Part shown: piece after piece, positions 8,133 through 16,320 of the stretch
How positions within the stretch are numbered: the first letter of the stretch is position 1
Layout: each line of letters starts with the position of its first letter
NCBI RefSeq assembly: GCF_003732425.1
Contig: NZ_MOBX01000015.1
Coordinates: 80,303 to 144,302 of the forward strand
DNA: 64,000 nucleotides
Origin: Pseudomonas fluorescens
Lineage (GTDB): Bacteria > Pseudomonadota > Gammaproteobacteria > Pseudomonadales > Pseudomonadaceae
Direction of reading: 5' to 3'
Notes under the pieces: model-generated
The model's database searches: none
What the model saw: the letters and a program-made list of their open reading frames with translations, nothing else
Told to the model about the DNA's origin: nothing
Made by a program: the position numbers and the translations under genes

Positions 8133-9344
8133 ATGCAGTTCAGCAAATCGAACAAGCTCGCCAACGTCTGCTACGACATTCGCGGCCCGGTGCTCAAGCA
8201 CGCCAAACGACTGGAAGAGGAAGGCCAGCGCATCCTCAAGCTGAACATCGGCAACCCGGCGCCGTTTGGTTTCGAAGCGCCGGACGAAATTCTTCAGGAT
8301 GTGATCCGCAACCTGCCGACCGCGCAAGGCTACAGCGACTCCAAAGGCCTGTTCAGCGCGCGCAAAGCGGTGATGCAGTACTACCAGCAAAAGAATGTGG
8401 AAGGTGTCGGCATCGAAGACATCTACCTGGGCAACGGCGTTTCCGAACTGATCGTGATGTCGCTGCAGGCGCTGCTCAACAACGGCGACGAAGTGCTGGT
8501 GCCAGCTCCGGACTATCCGCTGTGGACTGCCGCCGTCAGCCTCGCTGGCGGTAACGCCGTGCATTACCTGTGCGACGAAGGCGCCGACTGGTTCCCGGAT
8601 CTGGCTGACATCAAGGCCAAGATCACCCCGAACACCAAAGCCATGGTGATCATCAACCCGAACAACCCGACCGGCGCGGTGTATTCGAAGGAAGTGTTGC
8701 TGGGCATGCTGGAAATCGCCCGTGCGCACAACCTGGTGGTGTTCTCCGACGAGATCTACGACAAGATTCTGTACGACGATGCCGTGCATATCTGCACCGC
8801 GTCGCTGGCCCCGGACCTGCTGTGCCTGACCTTCAACGGTCTGTCGAAGTCCTACCGTGTGGCGGGTTTCCGCTCCGGCTGGATCGCCATCTCCGGCCCG
8901 AAACACAATGCCCAGAGCTACATCGAAGGCATCGACATGCTGGCCAACATGCGCCTGTGCGCCAACGTGCCGAGCCAGCATGCGATCCAGACCGCACTGG
9001 GTGGCTATCAGAGTATCAACGACCTGGTGCTGCCACAGGGTCGCCTGCTGGAACAGCGTAACCGCACCTGGGAACTGCTCAACGACATTCCGGGCGTGAG
9101 CTGCGTCAAGCCGATGGGCGCGCTGTATGCGTTCCCGAAAATCGACCCGAAGGTCTGCCCGATCCACAACGACGAGAAATTCGTCCTCGACCTGCTGCTC
9201 TCCGAGAAGTTGCTGGTGGTGCAAGGCACGGCGTTCAACTGGCCGTGGCCGGATCACTTCCGCGTCGTCACCCTGCCCCGCGTCGACGATCTAGAAATGG
9301 CCATCGGCCGTATCGGCAACTTCCTCAAGTCCTACCGCCAGTAA
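8133..9344 (+). CDS. alaA: glutamate-pyruvate aminotransferase AlaA
   Basis: A PLP fold-type I aminotransferase of 403 residues, beginning MQFSKSNKLANVCYDIRGPV as in AlaA/YfbQ. It has the substrate-domain motif NIGNPAPFGF, the NPNNPTGAVY box, DEIYDKILYD with the cofactor Asp, and the Schiff-base lysine in NGLSKSYRVAGFRSGW. AlaA makes alanine from pyruvate and glutamate. ATG 8133 gives the family N-terminus; the 54 in-frame codons upstream do not resemble it and overlap the msrB leader. A very stable hairpin follows the stop. Confidence 0.93.
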   Translation: MQFSKSNKLANVCYDIRGPVLKHAKRLEEEGQRILKLNIGNPAPFGFEAPDEILQDVIRNLPTAQGYSDSKGLFSARKAVMQYYQQKNVEGVGIEDIYLGNGVSELIVMSLQALLNNGDEVLVPAPDYPLWTAAVSLAGGNAVHYLCDEGADWFPDLADIKAKITPNTKAMVIINPNNPTGAVYSKEVLLGMLEIARAHNLVVFSDEIYDKILYDDAVHICTASLAPDLLCLTFNGLSKSYRVAGFRSGWIAISGPKHNAQSYIEGIDMLANMRLCANVPSQHAIQTALGGYQSINDLVLPQGRLLEQRNRTWELLNDIPGVSCVKPMGALYAFPKIDPKVCPIHNDEKFVLDLLLSEKLLVVQGTAFNWPWPDHFRVVTLPRVDDLEMAIGRIGNFLKSYRQ

Positions 9345-9352
9345 CTGGCCAG

Positions 9353-9382
9353 CAGTGCGCAACGGGCAACCGTTGCGCACTG
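9353..9382 (+). terminator. perfect GNRA hairpin after alaA, probable terminator or processing barrier
   Basis: A perfect 13-bp stem (CAGTGCGCAACGG / CCGTTGCGCACTG) closed by a GCAA tetraloop starts 8 bases after the alaA stop. There is no clear T run, so it may protect the 3' end of the mRNA rather than terminate on its own. Confidence 0.5.
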
Positions 9383-9572
9383 TCTGATTCAGCAACACTT
9401 CTGCGTTCCGCGTCCGCGCACGCCTTCTACACTTGCGATTCGTACCGTTTACCTGCGCCCGGCGTAATGGCGACGGGTCGCGGCTGACCATCATCCCTAT
9501 CGTTATCTGTCGTGGGAAAAGTGCCGGGCACCGAAGAATTCGCTGTAGGACACAGTTTGAAATAGTCACTCA

Positions 9573-9602
9573 GTTGAATAGCCCGGTGCAGCACCTTATA
9601 TA
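9573..9602 (+). promoter_or_regulatory. htpX promoter with sigma-70-like and sigma-32-like readings
   Basis: TTGAAT (9574-9579), a 17-base spacer and TATATA (9597-9602) make a good sigma-70 promoter. The same DNA also fits a heat-shock promoter: GTTGAA (9573-9578), 13 bases, then CACCTTATA. The htpX ATG is about 45 bases further on. The rest of the 9383-9572 gap shows nothing I can name. Confidence 0.5.
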
Positions 9603-9647
9603 CCCCGCAGTACGCTACATCTTTAGCTTGAGGAGATTTCTACAACC

Positions 9648-10535
9648 ATGATGCGCATCCTGCTGTTTTTGGCCACTAACCTGGCGGTCGTGCTGATAGC
9701 CAGCATCACCCTGAGCCTTTTTGGCTTCAACGGGTTCATGGCGGCCAACGGGGTTGATCTCGACCTTAGTCAGCTGCTGGTTTTCTGTGCAGTCTTTGGT
9801 TTCGCCGGCTCGCTGTTCTCGCTGTTCATCTCCAAGTGGATGGCGAAGATGAGCACTGGCACCCAGATCATCAGCCAGCCACGGACCCGGCATGAGCAAT
9901 GGCTGCTGCAAACCGTCGAGCAACTGTCCCGCGAAGCCGGGATCAAGATGCCCGAAGTCGGTATTTTCCCGGCTTACGAAGCAAACGCCTTCGCCACCGG
10001 CTGGAACAAGAACGACGCGCTGGTCGCGGTCAGCCAAGGCCTGCTCGAGCGTTTTTCGCCCGATGAAGTGAAAGCCGTACTGGCCCACGAAATCGGCCAC
10101 GTCGCCAACGGCGACATGGTCACCCTGGCGCTGATCCAGGGTGTAGTGAACACCTTCGTGATGTTCTTCGCGCGGATCATCGGCAACTTCGTCGACAAGG
10201 TCATTTTCAAGAACGAAGAAGGTCAGGGCATCGCCTACTACGTGGCGACCATTTTCGCCGAACTGGTACTGGGCATTCTCGCCAGTGCGATCGTCATGTG
10301 GTTCTCGCGCAAGCGCGAATTCCGTGCCGACGAAGCCGGTGCACGGCTGGCCGGCACCAGCGCGATGATCGGCGCACTGCAACGCCTGCGCGCCGAGCAA
10401 GGCCTGCCGGTGCACATGCCGGACACCCTGAACGCCTTCGGCATCAACGGTGGCATCAAACAGGGCTTTGCCCGTATGTTCATGAGCCACCCGCCGCTGG
10501 AAGAGCGTATCGACGCCCTGCGTCGTCGCGGCTGA
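9648..10535 (+). CDS. htpX: membrane zinc metalloprotease HtpX
   Basis: HtpX of 295 residues, an M48 protease of the inner membrane. Two N-terminal helices (about 4-24 and 38-60) precede the zinc site AVLAHEIGHVANGD, and two more hydrophobic segments follow (near 158-180 and 194-215). The third ligand is in REFRADEAGARLAG. It degrades damaged membrane proteins alongside FtsH. GAGGAG lies 10-13 bases before the ATG-ATG start; 9651 is equally possible. A strong terminator follows. Confidence 0.96.
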   Translation: MMRILLFLATNLAVVLIASITLSLFGFNGFMAANGVDLDLSQLLVFCAVFGFAGSLFSLFISKWMAKMSTGTQIISQPRTRHEQWLLQTVEQLSREAGIKMPEVGIFPAYEANAFATGWNKNDALVAVSQGLLERFSPDEVKAVLAHEIGHVANGDMVTLALIQGVVNTFVMFFARIIGNFVDKVIFKNEEGQGIAYYVATIFAELVLGILASAIVMWFSRKREFRADEAGARLAGTSAMIGALQRLRAEQGLPVHMPDTLNAFGINGGIKQGFARMFMSHPPLEERIDALRRRG

Positions 10536-10554
10536 TCCAATCGGCGTAAAAATG

Positions 10555-10587
10555 AAAAAGGCCCCGCAGTGATGCGGGGCCTTTTTC
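10555..10587 (+). terminator. rho-independent terminator of htpX
   Basis: GGCCCCGCA / TGCGGGGCC stem with a short loop, flanked by an A run and a T run. It works in either direction. Confidence 0.9.
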
Positions 10588-10616
10588 GATGGCTTGAACT
10601 CAGGTTGTTCTGGCTA

Positions 10617-10718
10617 GCCTCATCGCGAGCAGGCTCACTCCTACAAGGTTTTGTGGAGGTCACACAATCTGTGATTCAGCACCCATCATTGTAGGAGTGA
10701 GCCTGCTCGCGATGAGGC
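10617..10718. repeat. REP pair, type A
   Basis: Two 30-base arms that are exact reverse complements (10617-10646 and 10689-10718), with core GAGCCTGCTCGCGAT, separated by 42 bases. This copy has TAGGAGTGAG where most others here have GGGAGCGAG. Confidence 0.9.
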
Positions 10719-10736
10719 AGGAACATCCAACACAAC

Positions 10737-11393
10737 TTAGAGAGAAGAAACCCGATAAACCCGCTCCTCCAGCCGCGTCACGCCAGCCTGAAGGAACTTC
10801 CCGCCCTCCCCCAGCACATCCTGCTCTTCCAGCGCCTGCACCTGCCAGAGATCTCCCAGCAACCGCTTTACTTCATCATCCCCCACCGCAAACGGCGGCC
10901 CCGGCATCTGCGCCTGATCGTAATCCAGCGTAATCAACAACCCTTGCACAGCCAGCGGCAGAATCTGCTGAAGATGCGCCGCATAACGCTCACGCATCGG
11001 CGCCGGCAAGGCAATCAGCGCGGCGCGGTCGTACAACGCGGTGCAATCGGCCACATCGGCGGCGGTCAGCGCAAAGAAATCGCCGCACCACAACTCGATG
11101 GTGTCACCACGATAGACCTTGAATGCGCCCTTCTGACTGATCTGGGGCTCAATCTGATGCTCACTGAAAAAGTCCTCGATAGCCTTTTCCGACAGTTCGA
11201 TCCCGAGCACCTGATGACCGCGCCCGGCCAGCCACGCCAAATCCAGACTTTTTCCGCACAGAGGCACGAGCACCCGCGCGGTTGTCGGCAGCGCCAAATC
11301 CGCCCAGTGCCGCTGCAAATAGGGGTTCACCTCAGGCAGATGGAAACCGATCTGGCCCGACGCCCATTTCTTGTGCCAAAACTCAGGCTGCAT
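10737..11393 (-). CDS. tpm: thiopurine S-methyltransferase
   Basis: A SAM-dependent methyltransferase of 218 residues. The N-terminus MQPEFWHKKWASGQIGFH and the SAM motif RVLVPLCGKSLDLAWLA are diagnostic of bacterial Tpm, and GIELSEKAIEDFF supplies the acidic residue binding the ribose. Family members methylate aromatic thiols and, in pseudomonads, selenium and tellurium compounds, forming volatile methylated products. It is a cytoplasmic single-gene unit, divergent from the dioxygenase gene across a 103-base AT-rich gap. Confidence 0.95.
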   Translation of the reverse strand: MQPEFWHKKWASGQIGFHLPEVNPYLQRHWADLALPTTARVLVPLCGKSLDLAWLAGRGHQVLGIELSEKAIEDFFSEHQIEPQISQKGAFKVYRGDTIELWCGDFFALTAADVADCTALYDRAALIALPAPMRERYAAHLQQILPLAVQGLLITLDYDQAQMPGPPFAVGDDEVKRLLGDLWQVQALEEQDVLGEGGKFLQAGVTRLEERVYRVSSL

Positions 11394-11496
11394 GGATCAC
11401 TCCCAATAATTCGATAAGAAAGCGTTAAAACTTATATTAGATTTAGATCAGTGATCTGACTGAAGATGAAACCATCTTAACGCTCAGGAACCCATC

Positions 11497-12264
11497 ATGT
11501 TGCCCAGCCTGTTCATTTCCCATGGTTCACCCATGTTGGCACTGGAGCCCGGCGCCAGTGGCCCGGCGCTGGCTCGTCTGGCCGCCGAATTACCGAAACC
11601 CAAAGCCATCGTCATCGTCTCCGCGCACTGGGAAAGCCAAGAACTGCTGGTCAGCAGCCATGCGCAACCGGAAACCTGGCACGACTTCGGCGGGTTTCCT
11701 CGCGCACTGTTTGAAGTGCAATACCCGGCGCCGGGCAATCCGCCGCTGGCTGCCGAAGTGGCTGATTTGTTGACAGCCAACAACCTGCCTGCCCGCCTCG
11801 ATCCGCACCGCCCGTTCGATCACGGTGCCTGGGTACCGTTGTCGCTGATGTACCCGCAGGCGGATATTCCAGTGGTGCAGGTTTCGCTGCCGAGCCGCGC
11901 TGGTCCGGCACTGCAAACCCGGGTCGGGCGGGCACTGGCGAGCCTGCGTGATCAGGGTATTTTGCTGATCGGCTCTGGCAGCATCACCCACAACCTGGGC
12001 GAACTGGACTGGCACGCTGGCCCGGAAAGTGTTGAGCCGTGGGCACGGGACTTCCGTGACTGGGTGATCGAGAAACTGGCGGCCGACGATGAGGCGGCGC
12101 TGCATGACTATCGCCGGCAGGCGCCACATGCGGTGCGCAGCCATCCGAGTGATGAGCATTTGTTGCCGCTGTATTTTGCCCGGGGTGCGGGCGGTGAGTT
12201 CAGCGTGGCGCATCAGGGATTCACGATGGGTGCGCTGGGCATGGATATTTATCGCTTCGGCTAG
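11497..12264 (+). CDS. 4,5-DOPA-extradiol-dioxygenase-like protein (YgiD/LigB family)
   Basis: A class III extradiol dioxygenase fold of 255 residues. The metal ligands are visible: His in LFISHGSPM, His in IVSAHWESQ, His in GSITHNLGEL, and the conserved RPFDHGAWVPL. Plant members cleave DOPA; bacterial members are related to YgiD and their true substrate is usually untested. The product may therefore be an aromatic ring-cleaving enzyme of unknown role. A perfect small palindrome (AGATCA-G-TGATCT, 11445-11457) lies upstream. Confidence 0.87.
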   Translation: MLPSLFISHGSPMLALEPGASGPALARLAAELPKPKAIVIVSAHWESQELLVSSHAQPETWHDFGGFPRALFEVQYPAPGNPPLAAEVADLLTANNLPARLDPHRPFDHGAWVPLSLMYPQADIPVVQVSLPSRAGPALQTRVGRALASLRDQGILLIGSGSITHNLGELDWHAGPESVEPWARDFRDWVIEKLAADDEAALHDYRRQAPHAVRSHPSDEHLLPLYFARGAGGEFSVAHQGFTMGALGMDIYRFG

Positions 12265-12274
12265 AAGCAAAAGC

Positions 12275-12352
12275 AAAAGATCGCAGCCTTCGGCAGCTCC
12301 TACAGGTGAACAGATTGCAACATGTAGGAGCTGCCGCAGGCTGCGGTCTTTT
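12275..12352. repeat. REP pair, type B
   Basis: Two inverted 30-base arms (12275-12304 and 12323-12352) with core TAGGAGCTGCCG and the end GATCTTTT. The right arm carries two substitutions relative to the left. Confidence 0.88.
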
Positions 12353-12371
12353 GATCTTGAAAAGCAGGCAA

Positions 12372-12403
12372 AAAAAATCCCCGAACCAGTCGGGGATTTT
12401 TTA
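12372..12403. terminator. bidirectional terminator between the dioxygenase gene and deaD
   Basis: AATCCCCGA / TCGGGGATT stem with an A run on one side and a T run on the other. It serves both convergent genes. Confidence 0.9.
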
Positions 12404-12430
12404 TGTTCGATCAATCAGCCCAAGGGCGGA

Positions 12431-14104
12431 TCAATCTTCGCGGTAGCGACGCAGTTTCAGCTGCTTACCGGCAACGCGAGTGTCCTTCAGTTTGGTCAGG
12501 AGTTTGTCCAGACCATCTTCCGGCAGCTCGACGAGGCTGAAGCTGTCACGCACCTGGATGCGACCGATCGCTTCACGGGCCAGACCGCCTTCGTTGAGGA
12601 TGGCGCCCAGCAGGTTCTTCGCAGCGATACCGTCACGCGCACCCAGCGCGGTACGGCAACGAGCACGGCCTTCGCCCAAAGGCATTGGCGCGCGACGCTC
12701 GCGGTCACCACGATCAGGACGATCACCCGTGCGCTCAGGACGGTCGCCACGCGGTGCGTTGTTCGGCACCAGTGGACGCTCCTTCTCGATCGCTGCCAGG
12801 TTCAACGCTTGACCGTTGGTGGCTTTGCGCAGCAGCGCAGCAGCCAGAGCACGCGGGGTGCAGCCGATGTCTGCAGTCAGACGATCGAGCAGTTCACCGT
12901 GAGTCGATTCAGCATCAGCGACCAGCGGCGACAGGCTGTTGGTCAGCTTCTTGATGCGTGCATCGAGAACGGCTTGAGCGTCCGGCAGGCGAACTTCAGC
13001 GACTTTCTGACCGGTGACACGCTCGATCACTTGCAGCATGCGGCGCTCACGTGGAGTCACCAGCAGCAGGGCACGACCTTCGCGACCGGCACGGCCGGTA
13101 CGGCCGATACGGTGAACGTAGGATTCCGGATCGTACGGCATGTCAACGTTGAACACGTGAGTGATACGCGGAACGTCCAGACCACGGGCAGCAACGTCGG
13201 TCGCGACAACGATGTCCAGACGGCCATCTTTCAGCGAGTCGATCACGCGCTCACGCTGGTTCTGGGCGATGTCGCCGTTCAGCGCCGCGGCTTTGTAGCC
13301 TTTGGCGTCGAGGGCACTGGCCAGATCCAGGGTCGCTTGCTTGGTGCGCACGAACATGATCAGCGCGTCGAAGTCTTCCACTTCCAGCAAGCTGAGAACG
13401 GCGGAGGTCTTCTGGTCAGCGTGAACCAACAGGTGAGCCTGCTCGATCGCGGTAACGGTCTGGGTCTTGGTCTGGATCTTCACGTGTTGCGGATCGCGCA
13501 GATGGCGTTCGGCAATGGCGCGGATCGACTGCGGCAGGGTGGCCGAGAACAATACGGTCTGACGGGTAGGTGGCAAAGCCTTGAAGATGACTTCCAGGTC
13601 ATCCATGAAGCCCAGCTTCAACATTTCGTCAGCTTCGTCGAGAACCAGGTGGTTCACGGTCGACAGAACTTTTTCGTCACGACGCAGGTGGTCGCACAGA
13701 CGGCCCGGAGTGGCGACAACAATCTGCGCGCCATTACGGATTGCTTTCAGTTGCGGGCCCATCGGCGCGCCGCCGTAAACGGCCACAACAGTAACGCCCG
13801 GCATTTGCTTGGCGTAGGTTTCGAAAGCGGTTGCTACTTGCAGCGCCAACTCACGAGTTGGCGCCAGGATCAGGGCTTGCGGTTCGCGCTTGGCAGGATC
13901 GATGCGGTGCAGGATAGGCAGTGCGAACGCGGCGGTTTTACCGGTACCGGTTTGCGCCTGGCCAATCATGTCCTGGCCGGCCATGATGATCGGGATCGAT
14001 TGCTGCTGAATCGCCGAAGGCTCTTCGTAGCCGGTCGCTGCGACGGCTGCAAGAATATTCGGGTTAAGATTAAAAGCGGCGAATCCGCCGGTTTCCTGGG
14101 TCAT
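12431..14104 (-). CDS. deaD: DEAD-box ATP-dependent RNA helicase DeaD/CsdA
   Basis: The helicase has 557 residues. Motifs in order: Q motif (EEPSAIQQQSIP), motif I AQTGTGKT, Ia PTRELALQV, II VLDEADEML, III SATLP, and in the second RecA domain RGLDVPR and HRIGRTGRAG. After about residue 460 come a DbpA-like RNA-binding domain and an Arg-rich linker. It remodels RNA in ribosome assembly and mRNA decay, especially in the cold. The start is MTQETGGFAAF at 14104. The reading frame runs on upstream to 14347, but that part is leader, and the start codon lies inside a hairpin. Confidence 0.93.
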   Translation of the reverse strand: MTQETGGFAAFNLNPNILAAVAATGYEEPSAIQQQSIPIIMAGQDMIGQAQTGTGKTAAFALPILHRIDPAKREPQALILAPTRELALQVATAFETYAKQMPGVTVVAVYGGAPMGPQLKAIRNGAQIVVATPGRLCDHLRRDEKVLSTVNHLVLDEADEMLKLGFMDDLEVIFKALPPTRQTVLFSATLPQSIRAIAERHLRDPQHVKIQTKTQTVTAIEQAHLLVHADQKTSAVLSLLEVEDFDALIMFVRTKQATLDLASALDAKGYKAAALNGDIAQNQRERVIDSLKDGRLDIVVATDVAARGLDVPRITHVFNVDMPYDPESYVHRIGRTGRAGREGRALLLVTPRERRMLQVIERVTGQKVAEVRLPDAQAVLDARIKKLTNSLSPLVADAESTHGELLDRLTADIGCTPRALAAALLRKATNGQALNLAAIEKERPLVPNNAPRGDRPERTGDRPDRGDRERRAPMPLGEGRARCRTALGARDGIAAKNLLGAILNEGGLAREAIGRIQVRDSFSLVELPEDGLDKLLTKLKDTRVAGKQLKLRRYRED

Positions 14105-14139
14105 GGGTCTGCCTCTAAGTGCATCCGCAAAGACCCATG
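14102..14139 (-). promoter_or_regulatory. hairpin enclosing the deaD start codon
   Basis: On the mRNA, CATGGGTCT (14139-14131) is the perfect 9-base complement of AGACCCATG (14110-14102), whose last three bases are the deaD ATG. The 20-base loop carries the AGAGG ribosome binding site. Folding would pair the start codon. Confidence 0.6.
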
Positions 14140-14142
14140 CTC

Positions 14143-14347
14143 CAAAGCTGCGCATGCCGTGTTGAGACTCAAGAGTCGCCCTGGCAGCTTTGTCGGCGGG
14201 GATTTGCGAAAACGAATGAATGAAAAAAAGAATCGTCCGGGAAGAGCCCGCAATGCGGACGTGCAGCCGAAGCTGACTTCGGGAAATTGCGCTACCTAAA
14301 CGCGGCCCGGTTAAAGGCCGGCGCGCACTATACCGGATTTTGCCCAA
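14143..14347 (-). promoter_or_regulatory. structured deaD leader with candidate promoter
   Basis: This stretch holds a second 9-base inverted repeat (CAAAGCTGC 14143-14151 / GCAGCTTTG 14184-14192) around an inner GACT-CAAG-AGTC hairpin. A third hairpin, CCGAAG-CTGA-CTTCGG, lies near 14267-14282. A minus-strand TATAGT near 14327-14332 is a plausible -10 box, giving a leader of over 200 bases. I see no gene here, nor in 14348-14528 apart from the leader of the next gene. Confidence 0.45.
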
Positions 14348-14528
14348 AAAGGGAGCTTTTTTTATCGGCTGAATGCGTGTGTCACCGCTGTGTAACGGGG
14401 TTTTGCGGATAATCGCGCCAAGGTCTATTTTTCAAAGGCCCGACCCTGCGGGCGATGACGCTTAAACGATTCACCGATGTGCGGCATGCCGTCGCTGCAC
14501 CCGCCCCTTCCCGCCCGAGGATTTCGCC

Positions 14529-15320
14529 ATGAATCAGCCCTGCCCCGGCCGCGTCAGCCGTGAACGTCGTGGTCACGTCCACCTGATTGGCCTTGATCGA
14601 GCGGCCAAACGCAATGCGTTCGACCTCGACCTGCTCAACGAGCTGAGCCTGGCCTACGGCGAGTTCGAGGCCGACAGCGAGGCGCGGGTGGCGGTGGTGT
14701 TCGGCCACGGCGAACACTTCACCGCCGGTCTGGATCTGGTGAATGCCAGCTCGGCTTTGGCGCAAGGCTGGCAGGTTCCGACCGGCGGTTGCGATCCTTG
14801 GGGAGTTTTCGTCGGGCCACGGGTGAGCAAACCGGTGATTGTCGCCGCGCAGGGTTACTGCCTGACCGTCGGCATCGAGTTGATGCTGGCGGCGGATATC
14901 AACCTCTGTGCGAGCAATACCCGCTTCGCGCAAATGGAAGTGCAGCGTGGGATTTTTCCTTTTGGTGGCGCGACTTTACGTTTTCATCAGGTGGCGGGAT
15001 GGGGCAACGCGATGCGCTGGTTACTGACCGGCGATGAGTTTGATGCCCACGATGCGTTGCACCTGGGATTGGTGCAGGAAGTGATGGCCAGTGAAGACCT
15101 GCTGCCAAGGGCGATTGAATTGGCGGAACGGATTGCCCGGCAGGCGCCGCTGGGGGTGCAGGCGACGTTGATGTCAGCGCGGCAGGCAAGGTATGAGGGT
15201 GAGACGGCGGCGGCGCAGGGATTGCCGGCACTGGTGAAGAAATTGTTGGCCAGTGAGGATGCCAAGGAAGGTGTGCGCTCATTGGTGGAGCGGCGACCCG
15301 GGATCTTCAAAGGGATCTGA
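14529..15320 (+). CDS. crotonase-family enoyl-CoA hydratase/isomerase
   Basis: A crotonase fold of 263 residues with the CoA-binding segment RAAKRNAFDLDLL, oxyanion-hole segment GEHFTAGLDL and the second oxyanion region AAQGYCLTVGIELMLAADI. The catalytic glutamates of true enoyl-CoA hydratases are not both obvious: FAQMEVQRGIFPFGG has Glu near the expected place. It could therefore be an isomerase or thioesterase-like member. It is divergent from deaD and appears to be a single-gene unit. Confidence 0.85.
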   Translation: MNQPCPGRVSRERRGHVHLIGLDRAAKRNAFDLDLLNELSLAYGEFEADSEARVAVVFGHGEHFTAGLDLVNASSALAQGWQVPTGGCDPWGVFVGPRVSKPVIVAAQGYCLTVGIELMLAADINLCASNTRFAQMEVQRGIFPFGGATLRFHQVAGWGNAMRWLLTGDEFDAHDALHLGLVQEVMASEDLLPRAIELAERIARQAPLGVQATLMSARQARYEGETAAAQGLPALVKKLLASEDAKEGVRSLVERRPGIFKGI

Positions 15321-15336
15321 AATTTTCGCAGGTTAT

Positions 15337-15394
15337 CAGGCTCGCTCCCACAGGGAAAATGCATTCCAATGTGGGAGCGAGCCTGCTCGCGAAG
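15337..15394. repeat. REP pair, type A, left copy truncated
   Basis: A 16-base inverted core (15337-15352 and 15370-15385). The right copy continues into CTCGCGAAG; the left lacks that part. Confidence 0.8.
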
Positions 15395-15411
15395 GGGCCA
15401 TCACAGATGCC

Positions 15412-16167
15412 TCAGGTGGCCGGGCGAATGCTGTTGATCAACGACTGCAACGAATATCCCAACCGCGGCGCCAGCGCTTCGGCGCGCGCCGTCAGCGCCT
15501 GTATGTCCAGCGCTTGATCGAGGTCCGCCGGCACAATCAGAATCACGTTGCCCTCCTTCACCGGTAATTCCCAGTAATGCCGGTGATAGAGCCCGCGCAA
15601 CAACGCGGCGCCCAACGGCTTGCCATCATCGGTGGCCCACTGATTGATCACCAGCCAGCCACCCGGATTCAGGCGTTTCTGGCAGTCGCCGAGAAAACTC
15701 CAGGCCAGATGCCCGACGCCCGGCCCGACGTCGGTATACAGGTCGACAAAAATCAGATCTGCAGGCTCGGCTGTCGGCAGTAACTCCAGCGCATCGCCAA
15801 CACGGATGTACAGCCGTGGATCATCGTCCAGCCCGAGGTATTCGATGGCCAGGCGCGGCACATCCGGGCGCAGTTCAATGGCCTCGACATCTTCCAGCGG
15901 CAGAAACTTGAGGCAGGCCTGAGTCAATGTACCGGCGCCGAGCCCGAGAAACAGTGCGCTCTCTGGCTGCTCATGGCACAACGCACCGATCAGCATCGCC
16001 CGGGTGTAATCGTATTCGAGCCAGCTCGGGTCTGCGGTGAACACGCAGCTCTGCTCGATCGCATCGCCGAACTCCAGAAAGCGGTAATCGGCCACTTCCA
16101 GCACGCGAATCACGCCGAACTCATCCTGTACTTCGGCGAGCAGATGCTCGACGCGCTCCTCAGTCAT
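15412..16167 (-). CDS. spermidine-synthase-like methyltransferase-fold protein
   Basis: A Rossmann protein of 251 residues related to polyamine synthases. It has the nucleotide-binding loop ALFLGLGAGTLTQACLKFLP, the acidic residue in VEAIELRPDV, and a GDALELL followed by FVDLYTD in the place of the synthase aspartates. The N-terminal beta-barrel is very short and the aminopropyl-transfer residues are not clearly conserved, so the function is probably something other than spermidine synthesis. An AGGAG site lies 5 bases before ATG 16167. Confidence 0.8.
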   Translation of the reverse strand: MTEERVEHLLAEVQDEFGVIRVLEVADYRFLEFGDAIEQSCVFTADPSWLEYDYTRAMLIGALCHEQPESALFLGLGAGTLTQACLKFLPLEDVEAIELRPDVPRLAIEYLGLDDDPRLYIRVGDALELLPTAEPADLIFVDLYTDVGPGVGHLAWSFLGDCQKRLNPGGWLVINQWATDDGKPLGAALLRGLYHRHYWELPVKEGNVILIVPADLDQALDIQALTARAEALAPRLGYSLQSLINSIRPAT

Positions 16168-16320
16168 TTCGTCTCCTGATGGTCACCGGGCGCGGTGACG
16201 CGATGGCACCGCTGCGGTGCCGTGGCAAAGCGGCGATTGTCGGTGATGGGGCGGGAGCAGGTCACGCACTAATTGCTGCTACCATGGGCTTCCCGTGCGT
16301 AGAACCAATTAGAGACCGTG

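Noticed and set aside
12089..14299. Long plus-strand frame opposite deaD
   Set aside because: It is 736 codons long but antisense to a helicase with all DEAD-box motifs. The translation is Gln/Arg/Val-rich with no recognisable domain, typical of a GC-rich shadow frame.
14105..14347. Extension of deaD upstream of MTQETGG
   Set aside because: The sequence is Arg/Ser-rich and structured as RNA. The helicase family begins at the residues encoded from 14104.
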